Positions 1-12,100 of a stretch of 64,000 bases of DNA are shown here, piece after piece (positions within the stretch are counted from its first letter, which is position 1; every line of letters starts with the position of its first letter). A program made the position numbers and the translations under genes. A model generated the notes under the pieces. It searched no databases, was not told the DNA's origin, and worked only from the letters and a program-made list of their open reading frames with translations. Origin of the DNA: Campylorhamphus procurvoides (Eukaryota > Chordata > Aves > Passeriformes > Dendrocolaptidae); assembly GCA_013396655.1 (NCBI GenBank), contig WBMV01006289.1, forward strand, positions 2,001,160-2,065,159, read 5' to 3'.

Positions 1-3000
1 CCTGATTACTGAGGAGCTGAGACAGCTAATCAAGAAAATCCAGCAAACCAGCCAAAATCGAGAGGTGGGATTTATTTTTTGCTTTCATTCATTCTTCTTA
101 TTTATTTATTTATTTTGTTTTGGAAAATATTTCGAAATAAACAGAAAATAAAAGGCAAGTATCACTGTATATTGGCGAGAGGTCAGAGGTTAAAAATTCA
201 CGTCAGTTCCATATCAGAGGCTATGTAGGGGAGGGAAGAGCGAGGGAGAGAGGAGAGGAAAAAAAAATCTTTCCACCAAGCAGCTTGTTTATTTTAATTA
301 ACATAGGGATCCTCTGCTAGGAACAAGGAACAACCTCCATCTACTGGCTAAATCATTGCGTCTCTTCTCCATCCAAAACCCATCCCTCATCACTCATTAA
401 GGAGGGTACATTTTTGGAAGAAGCTTCTAAGGTCTCAAGGTAAGCTCCTGCATGAGTCTTTGCTAGCAATGCAGCTATTTGGACCTCACGGATGTAATTT
501 GCGGAGGGTTTCTTGCACGCGGTGTTGTTTGTTTGTTTAGGTTTTTTTTAACAACACAGAATGGTAGTTTCCCCAGGTGTATTAGCAGATCGCATTTCAT
601 GCATCTATGTTTTAATCGAGAAAAACAGCAGCCTGGGAAGGCTGAGCCATTCAGCTCAATTAAAAAAAAAAAAAAGAGCTCCCGTGGTTTTTTGCCTTTC
701 TTTTCTTTTTTTCTTTTTTTCTTTTTTTTTCTTTTTTTTTTCTTTCTTTTTTTTTAACGGAATGGCTCCTTTCACCTGTCTGTGAATCTAGTCTGTACGG
801 GAGTCCTTTTCAAGGGCAGCAAAATATAATGGTTTCCAACGGCTTAATTACAACTGGAGTACAAATACGATTACGGTTAATATCAGACAACTAAAAAGCT
901 GGCAGTGCTGAGGTCCTGGGCGGCGAACAGTTTCATGTTAGACAATAATCTGCCTCTCTTGCTTTCTTCTGGCTGTGTGATCACTTGTTTGTGGTCAGTC
1001 ACAGCGCTTAACTATGGAGATATGTGTTTGGGATTACCACGCAAAGCATCTAATTGTTTATTATTTAAATATCATCTCCTTAGGCAAGTGAATACGTGGT
1101 TTAATTGACATGTTTTTAGATTACCGGGAGGTACAAGCACATTGGAGCTTTGGGGTTTTTTAATCCGATGCCGTTTATGGTTAAAGATACCCTGCTCTTG
1201 TGTCCTTCGCACCGCCAGCCCCCGCTCAGCCTGACTGGGGAGGAGAGGGGCTGGTGCTCGAGTCTGGGTGCGATGCACCGGCTTTTAACACGTCTCTGAC
1301 ACAGTGATCCGAAAGTTGGTCTATGGTACACTCGAGAGGACTCGAGGGAGGGGAAAGATGGTGGTAAAATATGTTGTATCTGAATCCGAAGTGGATTTGT
1401 AAATAGTGTCGGGCTTAAAAAGAAAAAAAAAAAAAGAAAACAAACCCAAAACAAAACAAAAAACCCCCCAAAACCTCAAACACCTAAAACCAAAGCCAAA
1501 CACAAAAAGAGCAACCCGTTTGAATGCTTAAAACATTAGCTACATTTGATGCCACTGCCGAGAGACGTAACTCTATTCAGATTTTCCTTCTTTGTGTCTG
1601 GATTGCTTGTAGTACCCGCGTACTTCACAAAGAGATGAGGTTGATCATTAATAGCACTGTACTCCACCACAAGCTCGTAGAGCAGAAAATAGCGTTAGGA
1701 CTTAAAAATAGACCTGGCTTTAACCACCCGACTCTCAGGCAACAGGATCGTAATCCTGTTGCCGTTTTTACTACGCGCTTTAAATTTCTGGAAATGATTA
1801 AACTGGAAGTGTCTTGAAAAGTTCAGGTGCTGACGGAGAGGGTGTGAAGCTCTGGTGCCCTACGGGGCGGGAGGCGGCTGGCCCGGGCAGTGCCCTACGC
1901 CTGCAGCCGGGACACGCCACGGCCGCAAATAGGGCAGGCGAAATCCCAACCATTTCTGCTTAAAGAACACCCCCTCCTCCCCACCCCCACTCCCCGCCTG
2001 AGCACCCTCCCCTTTCTCCTAATTATTGTTGGTCAATTATTAATTTGCATGTAGATCTTGCCCTAAATCCTCCGAACTAAACACAAGATCGTTCACGCTG
2101 TGATAGGCTTTAGACGGTAGCCCGTGGCCAGGGAGAACGCGAGCTCCGTGGCAGAGCGGATCTCAGTGACAGCACGCTGAAATCTGCCCGGGGCACACGC
2201 TAATTGCGAAGGTGGAAGCGGCTCCAGGCAGAGCCCGGGAAGCTGCGGGCAGGAGCTACGGGCAGGGACTGCAGCGGGGCGCGACGGGATGTCCGCGGGA
2301 GCTCTCCAGCCCTGCGTGGGCAGGCAAGCGCTGGACTTGTGGAAATCTCCACAGCGATGTACTCCACCCCCCTCTCCCCATCCTCATTAGCTTGGGTAGA
2401 GCCTTACAAAAAGGAAAAAAAACCTGAGAGCTCCTGTCACGTTACTAAAATATTCTGCATATTGCACATCAGATATTCTTCCCCAAATGCTGAGCCGAAA
2501 GGAGATAAAAGCACGCTGCAATGAGAAACTCCTAATGCCGATGGATTCATGAGGTATAGGCTCGTAGATTTGGATTTTAGATTCCCTGTCGTGTTCTTTG
2601 TGAGCTTTTCTCTTCCCTCCCCAAGCAAACCAGCAAAACTGTACAGAGCCTCTCGTGCTATAATGGCAACCTCTCGCTACCAGCCTGCCTTAGAGCAGCG
2701 GAGCATCAGTTCGCAGCGAGCAATAAGATCTCAGGAACATTGAAATAGATTTACCTTGATCTCCTACAGGCCTTTTGGAAACGGAGAAGTCACGTTTGAT
2801 GCTAGCAACAAACTTTTAGTGTCCCTTTAGGTAAGAAGTGGTCTGCCAGCATTAGGATGTTAATCAGAAAATGTCTTGGAAACCCCTGGCCTCCTTTACT
2901 GGAGCAGCAGTAGCTAGTAGCGTATCCTTAACCGTACCTGATCGAGCAGAAAGAAAGGACCCTCTAATTAATTAAGTGTGCCCAACCGGAGGAGGCTCAG

Positions 3001-3180
3001 TCATTTCTGAGTTTTGTTATGAGTCTGCCCAATTACTCCTAACGGCGCCGTCGAGCTAAGGTAGAGATGAGAATTTAACAAACAATATTTTCGGTGTCTC
3101 TGCCTTGGACCAATGCTTTGACAACGCACCTGCAGAGTATTTCGATGAACCCGAGAGAGCCAATGCTAGACAAGAGGAAG
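1..3180. other. Distal 5' flank of LHX9, no coding exon seen
   Basis: Mostly AT-rich single-copy sequence. It contains an A13 run followed by a long T-rich tract (662-756) and an A/C-rich tract (about 1420-1504). An AT-rich block at about 2018-2120 contains an octamer-type ATTTGCAT (2043-2050) beside several TAAT cores. Donor-like sites exist (AAG|GTAAGC near 440; GAGAG|GTGAGT at 3192/3193), but no matching coding frame was recognised. These could belong to noncoding first exons. Confidence 0.5.
662..756. repeat. A-run followed by long T-rich (CTTTTTTT) tract
   Basis: A run of 13 A is followed about 20 bases later by about 60 bases of T broken only by single C residues. This is a low-complexity tract, prone to length change and assembly error. 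The chance frames across it encode only poly-Lys and poly-Phe. Confidence 0.9.
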
Positions 3181-3990
3181 GAGAGGGGAGAGGTGAGTGG
3201 TGCCCTCACCCCGCGCACCAGAGGCGGGGGCACAGCCCGCTCGGGGGCCCCAGTGTCCCCACTTTAGCCCCCCGAGGGAGCTTGGCCCATCGGTCGCTCA
3301 GGGGCTTCCCCCAGACCCCTCCTCTCCCCTCTCCTACGGATGCGATGAGTTTGGCGGTGCTCAGCCCGGCAGGGACACAGTCACAGCGGGAGGGGTGTGC
3401 GGGGCCGGCCCGGGAGGGCGGGGGTCGGCGGGTGCCCCTGCCCGGCACACACCGGGGTATCTTTGGCAACGCGGACGCCTCGGGAAATGCAGACCATTTC
3501 CAGGAGACTAGGCGCAACGTGAAACGGAGTCAGGGTGAGTTACCCCGACAACATAGCTGGACGGGAACACAGGAAAATCTCGTTCGAAGGGGAAAAAAGC
3601 CCAGCAAGCCCTGAACGTGCCTGTAGAGAGGAAAGACGATATTGCAACGATTAGAAATAAACTCGTCTCTAGGTGAGATCTTTTGGCCTCTGTCGAAAGC
3701 AACCGCTGCAATGCCCCAAGCCAGGCGGTACCGCCGGGCTCAGGGGGAACGGGAGCGGAACCCTCCCGCACAGGGGTTCGCCCCCTCTCTCCCTCTCCCC
3801 GGGCCGCTCCACAAAGGCTGCGGGCCCCACAGCCGGGCTGGCCCGGGCCAGGCAACCCTGTCGGGCTGCCGGCCGAGCTCCCGTTCCCCCGCGGGGCTGG
3901 GGGCGAGAGGGAAGCACCTTCGACCCTCTCCCCGAGCAGCCGGGGCGTCGCGGAGGGACCACGGGAAGGAAAGGGTTGGGGGCGAGTTGA
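3180..3990. promoter_or_regulatory. CpG-rich block upstream of LHX9
   Basis: GC-rich sequence with frequent CG dinucleotides (for example 3405-3480 and 3720-3960), sharply different from the AT-rich flanks. A consensus-like donor lies at its left edge (GAGAG|GTGAGT, 3192/3193) and another near 3534 (GTCAGG|GTGAGT). Developmental transcription factor genes commonly carry several CpG islands, so this may be an alternative promoter with a noncoding first exon. That function is inferred. Confidence 0.5.
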
Positions 3991-4859
3991 GGATCCCGAG
4001 CAAACAGCTCCCGTGTCCCGGATTGAATCACCTTGTTTATTTTTTTCTGATGTCTTACTGTGCTAATTGACTTGTTTTCTCCAAGGAAAGCCTATCTTTC
4101 CCTCCTTATTACCCACACATAGGTTTGGGGGTTTTTTTGTTGTTGTTTTTTGGGTTTTTTTCCCCCTAGACCAGGAGAGCTCTGCAGGAGACTACGGCTT
4201 GTGGAGGGATCTGCCCCTTTCAAGGGAGATTCCCTTAGCCCTTTGAGTCTCTTTGGTTTTATAGCTATTACTCTCTTATTAAAACACACACATATATACA
4301 ACACATTGATTTCCATCCAAAAGGGCTAATTACATTACTTACAGTAAATAGCAGCCCTGCTGTCCAGGGTCTAGTGTGCCAACAGAGAAAAAAAATCCCG
4401 GCTTATTTCACTTGATTGACTTCATCTTTGTGTGAAATTGTGTTTTATGAGCTGTATTCTGGCACTCGGAGGAATGTAGCAACATTCAATCTGCAAATAA
4501 CATTAATTTTAGCTACTTAAGGGGAAAGAGAAGGGAGGAAACTGGCTGCCTGAATCTTGGGTTACATGGAAGAGGTGACTCGAGGAGCCCCTGAGGATGT
4601 CTCCGGGATGCTTTGGAAAGGAAGTGGGGGCTGGGGTACTTCTTTCACTAGTCGGGCTCGGGTTTGGTGTGGAGTGTCCCCCAGGGAGCAGGGAGCGCAG
4701 GACTGCCGCCAGGAAGATCCTTCAGTAGGGATCGAGGTGTCAGGAAACAGCCGGCAGCTGTTTCAGGGAAAGGCAAGGAAGAGTGGTGTGAAAAGTAAGT
4801 AGGAAAACGGGAAAAGGAGGGGAGGGGGAGCAGAGAGAGAGATTAGACAGGAAGGAATG

Positions 4860-5390
4860 CATGTCCCGATCCCCTGCACACAATGATCGCTCGCAATGCG
4901 CGGCCGGGGAGCGGGCGAGGGGAAAGAGTCCCGCCAGGGAGTCCCCGGCCCGGCCGGGCTGGCCCCGCAGGCTGCCCGTGGAAGGAGCCGCATCCTGTGC
5001 CGGGTGCAGGCGGAGACTCCGCGGGGCGGCAGAGCGGGCAGCGCCCCGGTAAGCGCTCGATCTGCCGGGGCTCCTTCTGCCTCCGAAGCTCCCTCCCGCC
5101 TCAGCATCCCTCCGTGGCCCCGGGAGCAGTCCGACCGCTCCGTCCCGCCTCTGCTGTCCCGCCACGGCGCTTCTCTTCCTTCTGCCCTTCCCGCGGCGGA
5201 GGCAGGAGCGGCAGTGCCAGCCCGAGCGGCCGCGGAGCGGAGGTTCCCGCGGTGCGGCCCCGGGGGGAGCGGGGCCCCCGTGGGGAGAGCGGGCCCCGTG
5301 GGGGGAGCGGGCCCCGGGCCACCCTGTCCCTCGCCAGGCGCCGTCGCCGCCAACTCCCGGGACTCTGTGTTTGGGGGAGGTAATAAACCC
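4860..5390. promoter_or_regulatory. CpG island, likely main LHX9 promoter region
   Basis: Dense CG dinucleotides and high GC throughout, ending about 560 bases before the LHX9 start codon. No clear TATA box was seen between here and the start, which fits a CpG-island promoter. A short G-rich tandem repeat lies at 5264-5318. Transcription start position is not determinable from the sequence. Confidence 0.6.
5264..5318. repeat. Short GC-rich tandem repeat in the CpG island
   Basis: About three imperfect units of 18-20 bases built on GGGGGGAGCGGGCCCCGT. Each unit carries a run of G and a run of C, so both strands have potential for G-quadruplex or hairpin structure close to the probable promoter. 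Confidence 0.75.
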
Positions 5391-5953
5391 CACCCCACCC
5401 ACAGCCCCGACCGTAATGTTTGTCACTGCTTGCCCATCACTAGGGGTTGAGAGGAGTATGACAGGTCTTTGTTGTCTGAATAAAAATCAGCGGCAGCTCA
5501 AGGGAGAGGACTCCTCCTACTAAATTATCAAAAATGGGCTGGCTTTAGTCTCTTAACAAATTGGACAGAGCTCCGGAAAGCAGCAGTCCCAAATCCAACC
5601 TACAGGCACTGGGAACTTTAAAGCAACCAGGGACTGCTGAAAATAGCACTTCTTTTTGCTTTCTTTGTATTCAAAACTATATCCTTTCCCGACCGATTCT
5701 ACTGCCCCAGGTCCAAGCCTCTCCAGTCAGGAGCCCCAGCTCTGCAGAACAGTAACAGATCCTTTAGCTCGCTTTATTATTTTATTTTTAAAACTAATTA
5801 TTATTACATTTTCTCCCCCTTGTTTGTTTTCTGCACATCTTCAGGAAGCCCTCGGTGCTTGTACAAAGAGAAGCTCCTATTGCAACCTCCCTCTCAGCGC
5901 CGTGCGCCTCGGTGTAAACATTTTGGATGATCTAAAGACTCTGGGGTCTGTAT

Positions 5954-6127
5954 ATGGAAATAGTTGGGTGCAGAGCAGAAGAAAATACTTGTCCTTTCCG
6001 TCCCCCAGCCATGCTTTTCCACGGGATCTCCGGAGGCCACATCCAAGGAATCATGGAGGAGATGGAGAGGCGATCCAAGACCGAGTCCCGCCTGGCCAAA
6101 GGGGGACAGATGAACGGCCGAGAAACG
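5954..6127 (+). CDS. LHX9: LHX9 coding exon 1 (residues 1-58)
   Basis: Encodes the N-terminal segment before the LIM domains: MEIVGCRAEENTCPFRPPA, then MLFHGISGGHIQGIMEEMER and a basic stretch to RET. It ends in phase 0 at the donor ACG|GTAAGA (6128). The second half, from M20, is the part shared with LHX2, which starts at the equivalent Met. An acceptor-like CCGTCCCCCAG (5998-6008) lies just before the CC-ATG of M20. The 5' untranslated part continues upstream, but its start cannot be fixed from sequence alone. Confidence 0.96.
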
Positions 6128-9100
6128 GTAAGAAAGAAGCTGACACTCTTTGCAAGGGAATCCCTGCAAGCATGGACCGGCAGCGGGACAGACCCTGGTT
6201 TTGGGGAAGAGAAAGGCGCTGCTTCCCCCTGCCCCTTCCCTGCCACCCCTTGCTTGTCGAAACCCTTCTGAGGCCCCCTGTAAACCCACCCGTAACTCTG
6301 GGTGCTGTGCTGGCCAGGCTCGGTTGTATCTTTTTCTAATCAATGTCGTTGCGTGTGCTCTCTGGAGCAACGGGGAAACTATTTTAAATCGTATCAGGGA
6401 CGGCTTCGCAGTCCTTGCGGTGGAGCAGCTTTTTGCCCCTGTTCAGCCGGCTGCGGCCGCTCTGCCCCTCCGGGCAGGGCTGCAGCTGAAGCTCCCGAGG
6501 TGTGCTTTGCTTTTTTTTCTGCACTCCTGGCACCTCCTAAATTAAACCGCAAACCGCTACTGCTTACTTTTTGTAACTGTTTCGGGTCTGAAGTGTGTGA
6601 TTGGTACAAAGAGGCACCGCTCTCTCTGAACGTTATGTCGGCCGACTACTTTTCTTAGGAGTAACATCTCCTCTTTCCTTAGTCAAAAGGACCAAAGTCT
6701 TCAGAAATGTACTAAGGGATGGCGGAGAAATCGAGTGTCACGCTGGGCTTTGTGCAAGGCGAGATCTCCCTTTCTCCAACTTGTAGGGCTTCCGCCGATC
6801 GCGCCCAAGGCTCTGCACACAAAGTAACGGCCTGGAAAACTGCTTTAAGGCTTTGGGCCAGAGGGTCCTTTCCCCCTTCTCTTAAATAAACTGATGCTTT
6901 GTTATACGAGGATTTGCAATGTAAATTTAACTCGCCTTTTCAACTGCTAAAAAAAAAATAATAAAAAGGGGGCGAGGAACACAACTTTGATTAGAAATGA
7001 ATGCGGAGTTGCCACTTTAAAACAGTTGTGACTTCAGAACAAGACGTTTGGGATTTTTCCCCCCCTGTTACTTATCAGCAAATGCTGCCCCAAGTTTCAC
7101 GGCTGAGCTTTTGTCTCCGTCATCCCTCCATCTCCCTTTGTCCTGAGCGACACTCCTCGTGGGGAGCAGATCAATGGGAACTTGCAGAAGTTTACTGACA
7201 AAAAAAAAGCTGAAACCAGCCTGTGCCACCTTTCTGCCCATGTCCCTGGCCGGGCTGGTGAGCGTTCAGCCCACTGCTTTTTACATCATCCACCTGTCTC
7301 CTTTCTGTTATTCCTGTATTAAATGGCCTGTGTTTCTTTAGAGAAGTAGTTTTGACTGTTTAAATACGGGTGAAGATTTGCCGTAGAATGGGTGCAAGCC
7401 TGAACTTTGTGTCACAAACTTTTGGAACAGCAAAACGGTATTTTCCTGCTTTAAAATGCTGCTCCTCTGAATTGCTCTGAGGTTAGAACGCTAAAGTAAC
7501 GGGGAAGCCTCAGGGTTTAACTTCAGTACCTCAGAAAAGAACGGGCTCTGCTTTTCTTACTGCGGCCTAATCAGTATTGAAATGACATTAGATTTCTAGC
7601 AGAAGTTTACTGGGATAAACACGAAAGCTGAATAGCGGTAAACACTTTACTGGCGGGGATGGTCCCGGCTCCCCCTTAAACTTCCCGCCGGGAGCAGAGT
7701 TTGGTCCCAGAGAGCAGTCTCTTTGTACGAGCCCCGGGCCCTGCGCAGGACCCGTCCCCAGCCCGGCCTGCCTGCCTGTCTTTCTCTCCCTCTCTCATCC
7801 CTTGTGGTGTGGTTGTTTTGCAGAACATGCCCCCCATGAGCCCCGAGAAGCCTGCTTTGTGTGCTGGTTGTGGAGGGAAGATCTCAGACAGATATTACCT
7901 GCTGGCTGTTGACAAACAATGGCACCTCAGGTGTCTTAAGTGCTGTGAATGTAAACTGGCTCTGGAGTCAGAACTCACCTGCTTTGCCAAGGACGGCAGT
8001 ATTTACTGCAAGGAGGATTACTACAGGTACAGCAATCAGTCACCATGGGTTCAAAAGCACATCCCCTCAAAAGGCATTATGAGCCGAAACACTCTTTTCT
8101 CCTCATGGGTTTTCAAAGGTAGCTTTTCGCAGTCAGCAATTCCTTAATCCTGTAAACGTGCTCCCTCCGAAAAGTCTCGCACGTTTAAAAACTGGACGGA
8201 CCGTCAGGGGACGCGCTGACTGAGCATGTGTGGCGGTACACAAACAGGCGAAGGCTCTTCCGCTGCTCGGCGCTTTCCCTCCTTAAACACCACCGTAAGA
8301 CCCAACACAAATTTCCCTCCTCCCGCTGCTTGCCGGTTCTACCGCGGTCCGGGTCCCGCCGCCCCGCCCGGCCCCGGGAGCGGGCACTGCCGATCTGTTC
8401 CTTACGGCTGTGCCGGGGCTCAGCCCCCCTCGGCACTGCTCGTCCTGACCGCACTGCCAGGAGAGCGGGGACCGATCTGCCCTCCCCGTCCCGCCGGAGT
8501 CCGTGCGCACGGGCAGCGGGAGGGCTTTGCCCGAGTCCTGAGACAGTGGGGCAGCTCGGCGGAAAGGGCGAGTCGCTTACCCCGGGACCCCTGCACCGGC
8601 TCCCGGAGGCTGTCCCGGCACCCGCAGGGCCAGAGGCCACAGCCTCTGTCACAGCCGGTGACACGGGCCGTCCTGGGGCCAGACTCCCTCGCGTGGCCCG
8701 GAGAGAAGGCGAGCGGCACCGAGGCGAGCTCTGCCTTTGCCGTTCTAGTTGATGCCCACTTTTCTGTTTCCTTCAGAAGGTTCTCCGTGCAGAGATGTGC
8801 CCGCTGCCACCTTGGGATCTCAGCATCTGAAATGGTCATGAGAGCCAGGGAGTCGGTTTATCACCTGAGCTGCTTCACCTGCACCACCTGCAACAAGACT
8901 CTGACCACGGGCGATCACTTTGGCATGAAGGACAACCTGGTTTACTGCAGGGCCCATTTCGAGTCCCTTTTGCAAGGAGAATACCCCCCTCAGCTGAGCT
9001 ACACCGAGCTGGCTGCCAAGAGCGGAGGGCTGGCCCTGCCTTACTTCAACGGCACTGGCACGGTCCAGAAGGGGAGGCCCAGGAAAAGAAAGAGCCCTGC

Positions 9101-12100
9101 CCTGGGAGTGGACATCGTCAGCTACAACTCAGGTGGGAAACACAGGCTGAGCCTGCCTCCCGCTCCCCCGAACAGAGCGTTCTCGGGCTTCCTCTCAGCT
9201 AGGCAATGCGTGAGTTAGTCAGCCAGGCCAAATCTTGCTTAACCATTGGAAAATCAAACAAACAGCCCTCTGAGGGTTGGAGCGTTTGCAGGAAAGCTAA
9301 CAGCAGCCCTCCTCAAAAGCTGTCTTTGCCTATTAATGTCAAACACCCAAACTTAGCCACTTCCCAGGGTAAAGACAAAAAAAAAAAAGAAAAAAACCTC
9401 AGCCCCTAAAACGCATAGCTCTTTCTCTATAGGAATCTCAGAGATACTGTTATCATTATTTATATTTGATTGACTAAAAGCGTTTCACCACTTAAACTTC
9501 AAATTAGAAGTAACCAAATGAATCAGAAAAAATAGAATAAAAGTTATAGTATACAGATCTTCCAATGTCAAGGTAGTATGCACGTATCCCGATCTAGATA
9601 TTGAATTTATAGTGTTTAATTCTTCAGGCTGAATAATTCTATTTTACTGGCACATAAATAACCAAACTGTACAAGAGGTCAAGGAATAAATGTTGTTGCA
9701 TGTAACTAAACCCTAACAAATGTAATTAAGGAGAACGGTTTCTGTTCTCTCAACAGTAGAAAAGGAGTAAGTGCTGCCCTGTATTAAATATCTTTCCTAA
9801 CTCCAGTCACTTATGTACCCAAACCATGTATAAACAGACAGTGTTAGTGGCCAGAGACAAAGGAGTTTCAGGTATGATCAGGCAGTTGAGGCAAAGTTTC
9901 ATTATGTGGAAGACGAAAGCAGTAAGGGTAAATACGAACTAGCAAACTCCTGACTCCAAAATAATTTTAGCGAAATTTAAGCTCCCGATGGACGGTAACT
10001 GTGGGAAGCAAGAGTGGTGCAAGGTGCTTCTCCGTGAAGTGGGGAGCCGTCCCGGCTGGGGCAGGGAGCCGGGCGCTCCGGTTCCAGGGCTGCGAGCCGC
10101 TGGCCCCACCGGGGAGCCAGGACAGGGGTCAGGGCCTCCCCTTCGACAACCGCGAGTCGATAGCAATGCACCACTGTCGGCCCGGAGATCTCTCCCCTCC
10201 ACCAAGTTCAACCCCCTGCCACTGAGATCCATAAGGAATCCTCCACTGCCCCCCTGCCCTCCCCATCCCTCCCCCGGCACCTCCTCTGGGGCCGCTGGTG
10301 AAACGGGCTTTAGCTGGGAACCAGGGAGCTGTGCAAGGCGATTTCATCTCCTCTGATGCATAGACCTTGGAGCCAGGGTAATCACTGCGCTAATTGTTCC
10401 TTGTTAATTGAAGATGACATTGGAATCCCTGGCTACGGAGCGGCTTCCAATCAATTCTGAAAGCTGCTAAAGAAAAGGGAACCTGTAGCGCAGCCAGAAT
10501 TCATTCAGTCCCGGCTTCGAATGGTGGATTTCCTGTGCGTTCAGCTCTGTGCTATCCCTGGTCCGCACACCATCATCCGAATCCCCAGATTCCTAAAGGG
10601 AAATTTTACTAGGGACAATTTAGCGATAGAATTAGGATCAGAAATTAGGGAAGGGTGAAGAGCTGTGGATAGGATGAAACACCCCTAAAACTTCAGGTCA
10701 GGACTCAAGAGAGACACTATTTGCAAAGGCTGACATAGTTTTTGTGCGCTAGTCTTAAAACTCCCTTTTTTAACAGCAACGGGTCACGTAAGATATTCCA
10801 CTGACTCCAAATGATATTAAAAAGCACTACCCATTATGAAAATACGTTTCACTGCATTGAGATCTCACAGAATCCTCCGGGCAACGGAGAGAGAGAGAAA
10901 AAACCCACCGCCAATAAATCAATAAACGCCCGAATCTGATGCTTTGGACTAGATGGCTAGATGGCTGAGAAATCTATTCTATTAGGGCCGTGATTTTAGT
11001 TCTTTTTTAAGTGTTATCTAGCAATGCCCAGGGTCTCGGGAAAGTACAGTTCGCACTAAACCCTGCACCCAGTGCAAACGACTTCAGCCCGCTGACCCAC
11101 CGCGCTCCACGTTCGGGGGAGGAAAACGAATCTGTAACAATTCCAAAATGAGTTGCGGTAGATGAAATCTCTTCTTGAGAGAATATCTCTAACTAGTTGG
11201 CAGCCGCTTTCCTACGCCCATTTCTCTTTCCCTGCCCGGTGACTCAGTTACTGCTCTTGCACGTAATCGTTTACAAAGGGCAGGCAGTGCACACAAAATT
11301 CGGTGTCGGGGACACGACTGCCGCCTCCCACGGGCGGAGCGGGGCCCCGCAGCCCGGCCGGAGCCCAGGCGGGCCGTGCCCCCTGTCGGGGCGGGGGTCG
11401 CGGTGCCCCCGGCCGGCCGGGACAGCCGGGGGGCCCCGGGCACAGCCCTGCCCCGCACTCCGGCTGTGCCAGGGAGCGCACCCGAGCCGGGACACCGCAC
11501 CCCGTGCCGGCAGCTCCTCACGGGCAGCCAGAGCTGCCTTCTGGCACTCCGTGTTTGGGGGCACAGCGGGTTTAACCTGCCCGGCGAGCCAAGGCGGTGC
11601 CCACCGAAACAGCCACACCCGCGGGGGTCCGTACCCGTGTTCTGAGCCATTGCGGGAAACGAAGCCCACCTCTGAAAACGAAACTCCGACGAAGCTAACA
11701 ACTTCACCCAGCTGAGCATAAGCATGTGTGTTTTCACAGGCCATCCGGCAGGTCCTGGCTCAGATTTGGGTCCACATTTCGTTTCAGGGGAGCTGAGACC
11801 AGGGCCAGAATGGAAAATCAGACCCTGCTGCTGGATCTACAACAGCTTTTCTATTCTGTATTTTGTTTGGCATTTTAATTTCTGTTTCTCAGCTCCTCAG
11901 TTGTAAAGTGGAAACACAACAATAAATAACTCAAAATATTATGAGGTAAAAGTCAGACATACCTGTGAGCTGTCTGGAATTAATGTGAAAAATGGAAGAA
12001 ACTATTCAAAAGTTCTTAAAACATTCAAAGCTTTCTCTATATTACCTCTTATATCATAGAATTAATGTGTATTTTGTGGGAAAGTGTGTTGACTTGCAAC

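Noticed and set aside
3105..3614. 169-codon frame in the upstream CpG block
   Set aside because: Composition is island-driven, other frames on both strands are equally open, and there is no recognisable domain. A splice donor interrupts it at 3193.
4740..5450. Long frames on both strands (up to 228 codons) in the CpG island
   Set aside because: GC-rich sequence lacks stop codons. The products are Arg, Pro, Gly and Ala rich with no domain.
7701..8147. 148-codon plus-strand frame over LHX9 exon 2
   Set aside because: Only 7824-8026 is real coding sequence. The N-terminal part is intron 1 and the tail after 8026 is intron 2. The splice sites and protein match show this.
8226..9218. 330-codon plus-strand frame running into LHX9 exon 3
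   Set aside because: The first 180-odd codons are CpG-rich intron 2 in chance reading frame. The real exon is 8777-9132.
11189..11744. Long frames on both strands in intron 3 CpG patch
   Set aside because: Same base-composition effect, with four or more overlapping frames and no similarity to a protein.
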